DNA from: WGAB01 sp964406105
Lineage (GTDB): Bacteria; Hydrothermota; Hydrothermia; WGAB01
Assembly: GCA_964406105.1 (NCBI GenBank)
Contig: CAYOQK010000019.1
Span: 1 to 45,249, forward strand
Direction: 5' to 3'
DNA length: 45,249 nucleotides
Shown here: positions 41,260-45,249 of the stretch, one piece after another
How the letters are laid out: every line of letters begins with the position of its first letter
Position numbering within the stretch: the stretch's first letter is position 1
The notes under the pieces: model-generated
What the model was told of the DNA's origin: nothing
The model's input: only the letters and a program-made list of their open reading frames with translations
The model's database searches: none
Position numbers and translations under genes: made by a program

Positions 41260-41715
41260 ATGTTAGAAAAACTTTTGCGTGAAGACCGGGTGATCCTGGA
41301 CATGCAGGCCACCACCAAGGAAGAGGCCCTGCGCGAACTGCTCAAACCCCTCAAGTTTGATCCCTCCAAAGAGGACATCATCCTGGATGCCCTCCTCAAA
41401 CGGGAGTCCATCGGCTCCACGGGCATCGGCAAGGGCATCGCCATCCCCCATACCCGCAGCCTGGTGCTGGACCAGGTATACCTGGTGGTGGGCCGCTCAA
41501 AACAGGGGGTGGACTTTGACGCCCTGGACAAAAAACCCGTGTACCTCTTCTTCCTGCTCCTGGCCCCTCCCCAGGATCCCGGCACCGTGTACCTCATCAC
41601 CTTGGGCAAGATCGCCCATCTGTCGCGCAAACTCGCCCGCACCCGCGAGTATCTGGAGATTGATGATCCCAAGGCCTTCGTGGACTATCTCCTGAACCTG
41701 CTCAAGGAGGAGTAA
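41260..41715 (+). CDS. PTS EIIA domain protein (PtsN/fructose type)
   Basis: A 151-aa single-domain phosphoacceptor of the mannitol/fructose/nitrogen EIIA family. H64 in G-I-A-I-P-H-T-R is the phosphorylated histidine; the surrounding K-R-E-S-I-G-S-T-G-I-G-K-G sequence is typical. No HPr, enzyme I or EIIB/C gene is in the window, so a regulatory PtsN-like role is more likely than sugar uptake. GGGGAGG precedes the ATG. It is followed by the zinc-ribbon gene after 4 nt. Confidence 0.88.
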   Translation: MLEKLLREDRVILDMQATTKEEALRELLKPLKFDPSKEDIILDALLKRESIGSTGIGKGIAIPHTRSLVLDQVYLVVGRSKQGVDFDALDKKPVYLFFLLLAPPQDPGTVYLITLGKIAHLSRKLARTREYLEIDDPKAFVDYLLNLLKEE

Positions 41716-41719
41716 CCCG

Positions 41720-42061
41720 ATGGACGAGGTGCTCTCCAAACTCATCGCCCTCCACGACCTGGACCAACTCCTCAAGGAACTGGAAAGCCCCCAGTACCAA
41801 GAACTGGGCTTTGAGGTCAAGGAAAACCGCAAGAAGGAGCTCCTGAAACGCCGCGAGGAACTGGTCCAACAGATCCCGGAATCGGTGTACCGCCGCTACG
41901 AACGCCTGCGGAAACGCTACGGCCGCGGGATCGCTCCGGTGATCGGCGGTGTGTGCATGAACTGCTTTATCCAACTGCCCACCGCCGTGGTCTCCGGCCC
42001 GGACAAGAACCAAAAGCTGGAAACCTGCTCCAACTGCGGCATTTTCATCTACCTGGCCTGA
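41720..42061 (+). CDS. Short C4 zinc-ribbon coiled-coil protein
   Basis: A 113-aa protein: an N-terminal helical, charged region (about 1-75, probable coiled coil) and a C-terminal zinc ribbon with C-M-N-C and C-S-N-C pairs (about 83-107). This matches the C-terminal half of the DUF164/C4-type zinc-ribbon family, which is commonly about 240 aa; the long coiled coil is shortened here. The family may bind nucleic acid or flagellar/secretion partners; no function is established. AAGGAGG lies before the ATG. It sits between EIIA and tyrS with 4-nt gaps. Confidence 0.75.
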   Translation: MDEVLSKLIALHDLDQLLKELESPQYQELGFEVKENRKKELLKRREELVQQIPESVYRRYERLRKRYGRGIAPVIGGVCMNCFIQLPTAVVSGPDKNQKLETCSNCGIFIYLA

Positions 42062-42065
42062 TCCC

Positions 42066-43259
42066 ATGGACCTCCGGCACCACCTGGAGATCATCCGATT
42101 CAAAACCGTAGACCTCCTGCCCTTGGAGGAACTGGAGGCGAAACTCCGCCGGGGAAAACCCCTGGTGGTCAAATACGGGGCCGATCCCAGCCGGCCCGAT
42201 TTGCACCTGGGCCACTATGTAAACCTCCGGAAACTCAAGGATTTGCAAGACCTGGGCCACCGCATCGTGTTCATCGTAGGGGACTTCACCGCCACCATCG
42301 GCGATCCTTCGGGCCGCGACACCACCCGGCCCCGCCTCTCCGAAGAGGAGGTCCGAGAAAACGCCAAAACCTACTTTGAACAGGTGTCTCGGGTGTTGGA
42401 CCCCCACCGCACCGAGGTCCAGTTCAACGCCACCTGGCTTTCTAAACTCGGGGCCCGGGATATCGTGCACCTGGCCAGTTCGTACACCGTAGCCCGTATG
42501 CTGGAACGGGACGACTTTGAAAAACGGTTCCGCAGCAACGTGCCCATCTTTATCCACGAGTTTCTGTATCCCCTGTTCCAGGGCTACGATTCCTATCACA
42601 TTGGGGCCGACTTGGAGGTGGGCGGCACCGATCAGAAGTTCAACTTCCTGGTGGCCCGGGAGGTGCAGAAGCACTACGGCCAAGAGCCCCAGGTGATCCT
42701 GACCCTGCCCCTCTTGGTGGGCACCGACGGCGTCCGCAAGATGTCCAAGTCGTACGGCAACTACATCGCCTTTAACGATCCCCCGGCTGAGATGTACGGC
42801 AAGATCATGTCCATCCCCGACGCCGTGGTGCCCGAGTACTATTCCCTGGTGCTCTATTACGATGACCACCAATTGGAGGAAATCCGCCGCTTGATGCGCA
42901 CCCAACCCCGGGACACCAAGGCCCGGCTGGCCTACGAAATCGTGAAACTCTTTTACTCCGAGGCCGCCGCTCGGGCCGCTGAAGAGGAGTTCAACCGCGT
43001 GTTCCGGGCCCGCCAAGCCCCCAGCGAAATGCCGGAGATGCCCGTACCTCCGCAGGGACGCACCCTGGTGGACCTCATCTACGAGGCCGGGCTGGTTCAG
43101 TCCAAAAGCGAAGCCCGTCGCCTGATCAAGCAACGGGCCGTGAAACTCAATGGCGAGGTCATTGAAGACCCTTTCACCGTGATCCGCGTGGACCAAGAGG
43201 CCGTGCTCAAGGTGGGCAAACGCAAGTTCCTCAAACTCGTCCCTTCCCGTGGCGCTTAA
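42066..43259 (+). CDS. tyrS: Tyrosyl-tRNA synthetase
   Basis: A 397-aa class I aminoacyl-tRNA synthetase that charges tRNA-Tyr. The HIGH-equivalent is H-L-G-H (in G-A-D-P-S-R-P-D-L-H-L-G-H-Y), and V-R-K-M-S-K-S-Y-G is the KMSKS loop. The central region has the T-D-Q-K-F-N and Y-D-S-Y tyrosine-site features. The C-terminal S4-like RNA-binding domain covers about 335-397. The sequence pattern is that of the longer TyrZ-like bacterial branch. It starts 4 nt after the zinc-ribbon gene; the following glycosyltransferase GTG overlaps its end by 11 nt. Confidence 0.95.
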   Translation: MDLRHHLEIIRFKTVDLLPLEELEAKLRRGKPLVVKYGADPSRPDLHLGHYVNLRKLKDLQDLGHRIVFIVGDFTATIGDPSGRDTTRPRLSEEEVRENAKTYFEQVSRVLDPHRTEVQFNATWLSKLGARDIVHLASSYTVARMLERDDFEKRFRSNVPIFIHEFLYPLFQGYDSYHIGADLEVGGTDQKFNFLVAREVQKHYGQEPQVILTLPLLVGTDGVRKMSKSYGNYIAFNDPPAEMYGKIMSIPDAVVPEYYSLVLYYDDHQLEEIRRLMRTQPRDTKARLAYEIVKLFYSEAAARAAEEEFNRVFRARQAPSEMPEMPVPPQGRTLVDLIYEAGLVQSKSEARRLIKQRAVKLNGEVIEDPFTVIRVDQEAVLKVGKRKFLKLVPSRGA

Positions 43260-44370
43260 CCTTTTGGTGATCAACTGGCAGGATCCCGAGCACCCCCTGG
43301 CCGGCGGCGCCGAAGTGCATCTCCAAGAGGTGTTCGGCCGCTTGGTGCAAACCTTCGGGTACCGCGTGACCCTGCTGGCGTGCTCCTTTCCCCACGCCGC
43401 CCCCGAAACCCAGATCCGAGGGATCCGCGTGCTCCGCCGAGGTCCCCGCAACCTGTTCAACTACGTGGTACCCTGGGTTTACCTGCGCGAACTCGCCCAC
43501 GAACCCTTTGACTTCGTCGTGGAAGACCTCAACAAACTGCCCTTCTATACCCGGTTCTATGCCCGCCAACCCGTGGTGGCCCTGCTGCACCACTTCTTTG
43601 GCAAAACCATCTACCAGGAAACCTCCTTCCTGCCTGCCACCTATGTGTACTGGGCTGAGCGTAGCGTGGGCAAACTCTACCGCGGCGTGCCCTTCGTGGC
43701 CGTGTCCCAAAGCTCCCGCGACGACCTGGTACGCATGGGCATCCCGGCCCAGGACATCCGGGTGATCTACAACGGCACCCCCTCGGATATGCAGCCTGGC
43801 CCTGCCCGGTTCCCTGACCCCACGGTAATCTACTTGGGCCGGCTGAAACGCTACAAACGCGGGGATCGGGTGCTCAAAGCCTTCGCCCAGGTGCGGCAAC
43901 AACTGCCCCAAGCCCGCCTGCTGGTGGTGGGCGATGGTGATGCGCGCCCCCTGCTGGAGTCCTTGGCCCAACGGTTGGGGATCGCCGAAGCGGTGACCTT
44001 CACGGGCTTCGCTGCAGCAGACACCAAACGGGAACTCCTGCAAAGGGCTTGGGTGTTCGTGACCACCTCGCCCAAGGAGGGCTGGGGCATCGTGTCTATG
44101 GAAGCCCAGGCCTGCGGAACCCCGGCAGTGGTGTGGAACGCTCCGGGCCTCCGGGAAACCGTACGCCACGGCGAAACGGGCTTCATCGTGGAGTCTGTGG
44201 AGGAAACGGCACAACGGCTCCTGGAGATCCTCCGCAACCCGGCCCTCCGTGATCGCCTGGGCCAGGCCGCCACCCGCTGGGCCCACTCCTTCTCCTGGGA
44301 CCAAGCGGCCCGCGAATTCCACACGTTCTTTATGGAACTGAAGGAAAGACACCCCCGAACCCCACACTAA
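43249..44370 (+). CDS. GT4-type glycosyltransferase
   Basis: A 373-aa GT-B glycosyltransferase starting at a GTG inside the end of tyrS. The N-terminus N-W-Q-D-P-E-H-P-L-A-G-G-A-E-V-H carries the acceptor-side glycine loop. The second half has Y-L-G-R-L-K-R-Y-K-R-G, and E-G-W-G-I-V-S-M-E-A is the E-x7-E nucleotide-sugar site. Members with this N-terminus are common in polysaccharide and glycolipid clusters. It is separate from the trio at 30619-33870 and is coupled to a housekeeping gene, which may keep it constitutive. Confidence 0.88.
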   Translation: MALNLLVINWQDPEHPLAGGAEVHLQEVFGRLVQTFGYRVTLLACSFPHAAPETQIRGIRVLRRGPRNLFNYVVPWVYLRELAHEPFDFVVEDLNKLPFYTRFYARQPVVALLHHFFGKTIYQETSFLPATYVYWAERSVGKLYRGVPFVAVSQSSRDDLVRMGIPAQDIRVIYNGTPSDMQPGPARFPDPTVIYLGRLKRYKRGDRVLKAFAQVRQQLPQARLLVVGDGDARPLLESLAQRLGIAEAVTFTGFAAADTKRELLQRAWVFVTTSPKEGWGIVSMEAQACGTPAVVWNAPGLRETVRHGETGFIVESVEETAQRLLEILRNPALRDRLGQAATRWAHSFSWDQAAREFHTFFMELKERHPRTPH

Positions 44371-44425
44371 CCGGGCCCTACGGCTTGGAGATGGCCTCTG
44401 CGCAAGGGAAACGAGGAGCGAACGG

Positions 44426-45249
44426 GTGATCCGGCTGATTCCCTTGGCCGCCGAAAGCCTCGGGGTACGTTCCATGGCCCTGCGGGTGGAAACCCCGGAC
44501 CTCACCCTCACCCTGGACCCTGGTGCGGCGATCCCACCCCTCCGCAACGGCCTGCCGGCTCACCCTATAGAAATACAAACCCTGGCCCAGCGTTGGCAGG
44601 CCATCGTGGAAAGCCTCCAAACCTCCCATGTGGCGGTCATCACCCATTACCACTACGATCACCTGAACCCCGATCAACCCTGGTACTACCGAGGGGTACA
44701 GGTGCTGCTGAAGGATCCCGAAGGGCACACCAACCGCACCCAGCGTCGCCGTGGTCGTCACTTCATTGAGCGGATCCGGCCCTACGCCCGGGAGATCCTA
44801 TTGGCCGATGGACAACGGTTTCGGTTTGGCCGCACCGAGATCCTCTTTTCCCCACCGGTACGCCATGGGCCAGGGCACCGTTTGGGCACCGTGCTCCAGG
44901 TGGCCGTGTTGCACGGCCGCGACCGTTTCGTTTTCACCTCCGACATCCAGGGCCCCTGCCTGGAGGAGCACATGGTGTTCCTTCGGGAGATTCGCCCCAC
45001 GGCCCTCTACGTAGACGGTCCTCCCACCTACTTAGACGGCTTCCCCACCTGGGCCTTGGAAGCCACCTTGGAATCCCTTTCCTGGATCCTCACCCATCTG
45101 CCCGTGCGGCTGCTGCTCCTGGATCACCACTCGTTGCGGCGGCCCGACTGGCGGAGGTTCTACGAGAGGGGGCTGGGCCAGCAGGCACAGCGATTGATCT
45201 CGGCCGCCCAGTTCCTCGGGGTGGAGGAAACGCTGTACGAGGCCCAAAG
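44426..45249 (+). CDS. UPF0282-type metallo-beta-lactamase-fold protein (3' end cut)
   Basis: An open frame from GTG at 44426 to the window edge (274 codons, no stop), with GAGGAG 7 nt upstream. It begins I-P-L-A-A-E-S-L-G-V-R-S-M-A and contains T-H-Y-H-Y-D-H-L-N-P, the metal-binding H-x-H-x-D-H of the metallo-beta-lactamase fold, and later F-T-S-D-I-Q-G-P and L-L-D-H-H-S, further metal ligands. This matches UPF0282, a hydrolase family known mostly from archaea. The substrate is unknown. The gene continues beyond the window. Confidence 0.82.
   Translation, partial: MIRLIPLAAESLGVRSMALRVETPDLTLTLDPGAAIPPLRNGLPAHPIEIQTLAQRWQAIVESLQTSHVAVITHYHYDHLNPDQPWYYRGVQVLLKDPEGHTNRTQRRRGRHFIERIRPYAREILLADGQRFRFGRTEILFSPPVRHGPGHRLGTVLQVAVLHGRDRFVFTSDIQGPCLEEHMVFLREIRPTALYVDGPPTYLDGFPTWALEATLESLSWILTHLPVRLLLLDHHSLRRPDWRRFYERGLGQQAQRLISAAQFLGVEETLYEAQ

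Noticed and set aside
1..45249. CRISPR arrays, insertion sequences, prophage or integrase genes
   Set aside because: No regularly spaced repeats, transposase-like or integrase-like frames, or terminal inverted repeats were seen in the window.

Overview
The window reads as bacterial DNA from a GC-rich, probably hyperthermophilic organism with an outer membrane. Bacterial markers are an HU protein, a type-A RNase P RNA with a closed 13-bp P1 helix, a MreD/PBP2/RodA cell-elongation cluster, PlsY, lipoprotein signals and outer-membrane beta-barrel candidates. Two secreted proteins end in what look like type IX secretion (Por-type) sorting domains, which points to the FCB/WOR-3 part of the tree. 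Reverse gyrase marks growth at very high temperature. Several other genes are of kinds best known from archaea or deep thermophilic lineages: sn-glycerol-1-phosphate dehydrogenase, bifunctional FBP aldolase/phosphatase, A/V-type ATPase subunit A, Ogg2-type DNA glycosylase and a UPF0282 metallo-hydrolase. A lineage such as Candidatus Hydrothermae or WOR-3/Stahlbacteria is my best guess; this is inference, with no rRNA to confirm it.

Layout. 1-3740: 5' end of a leftward secreted-protein gene, HU with promoter and terminator, rnpB, and a thioredoxin-like lipoprotein paired with a beta-barrel protein. 3792-10519: leftward ogg2, then a tight rightward operon of secreted M1 peptidase, GH57 amylopullulanase-like enzyme and glycerol-1-phosphate dehydrogenase. 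10649-16204: a secreted T9SS-type protein, a small lipoprotein and a four-gene membrane module of unknown function with 3-nt gaps (12911-16204), the best candidate here for an undescribed system. 16267-20916: thioredoxin-reductase-like flavoprotein, a 33-aa symporter accessory peptide overlapping an SSS symporter, a sirtuin and NfeD protease. 21097-25910: ACT-domain protein, FBP aldolase/phosphatase and ATPase subunit A as one operon closed by a perfect 18-bp hairpin. 25988-33870: reverse gyrase overlapping a GH15 enzyme, then three glycosyltransferases.

The strand then flips. From 39819 down to 33881 runs tRNA-Ser(CGA), a SAM hydrolase, mreD, mrdA, rodA, plsY and a GT2 glycosyltransferase, with overlapping or abutting genes. 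From 39898 the plus strand resumes with a binding-protein-like exported protein, a small membrane protein, a PTS EIIA domain, a zinc-ribbon protein, tyrS, another glycosyltransferase and a UPF0282 gene cut by the window edge.

Two themes cross the window. First, promoters have readable sigma-70 form (TTGnnn, 17-nt spacer, TAnnnT), and in several genes (ogg2, nfeD, the ACT gene, reverse gyrase, the first GT4 and plsY) the -10 hexamer lies only 6-9 nt before the start codon, predicting leaderless mRNAs; most operon-internal genes carry Shine-Dalgarno sequences. Second, a G1P-forming enzyme and the bacterial G3P acyltransferase PlsY occur in one genome segment, so mixed archaeal/bacterial lipid backbones are possible.
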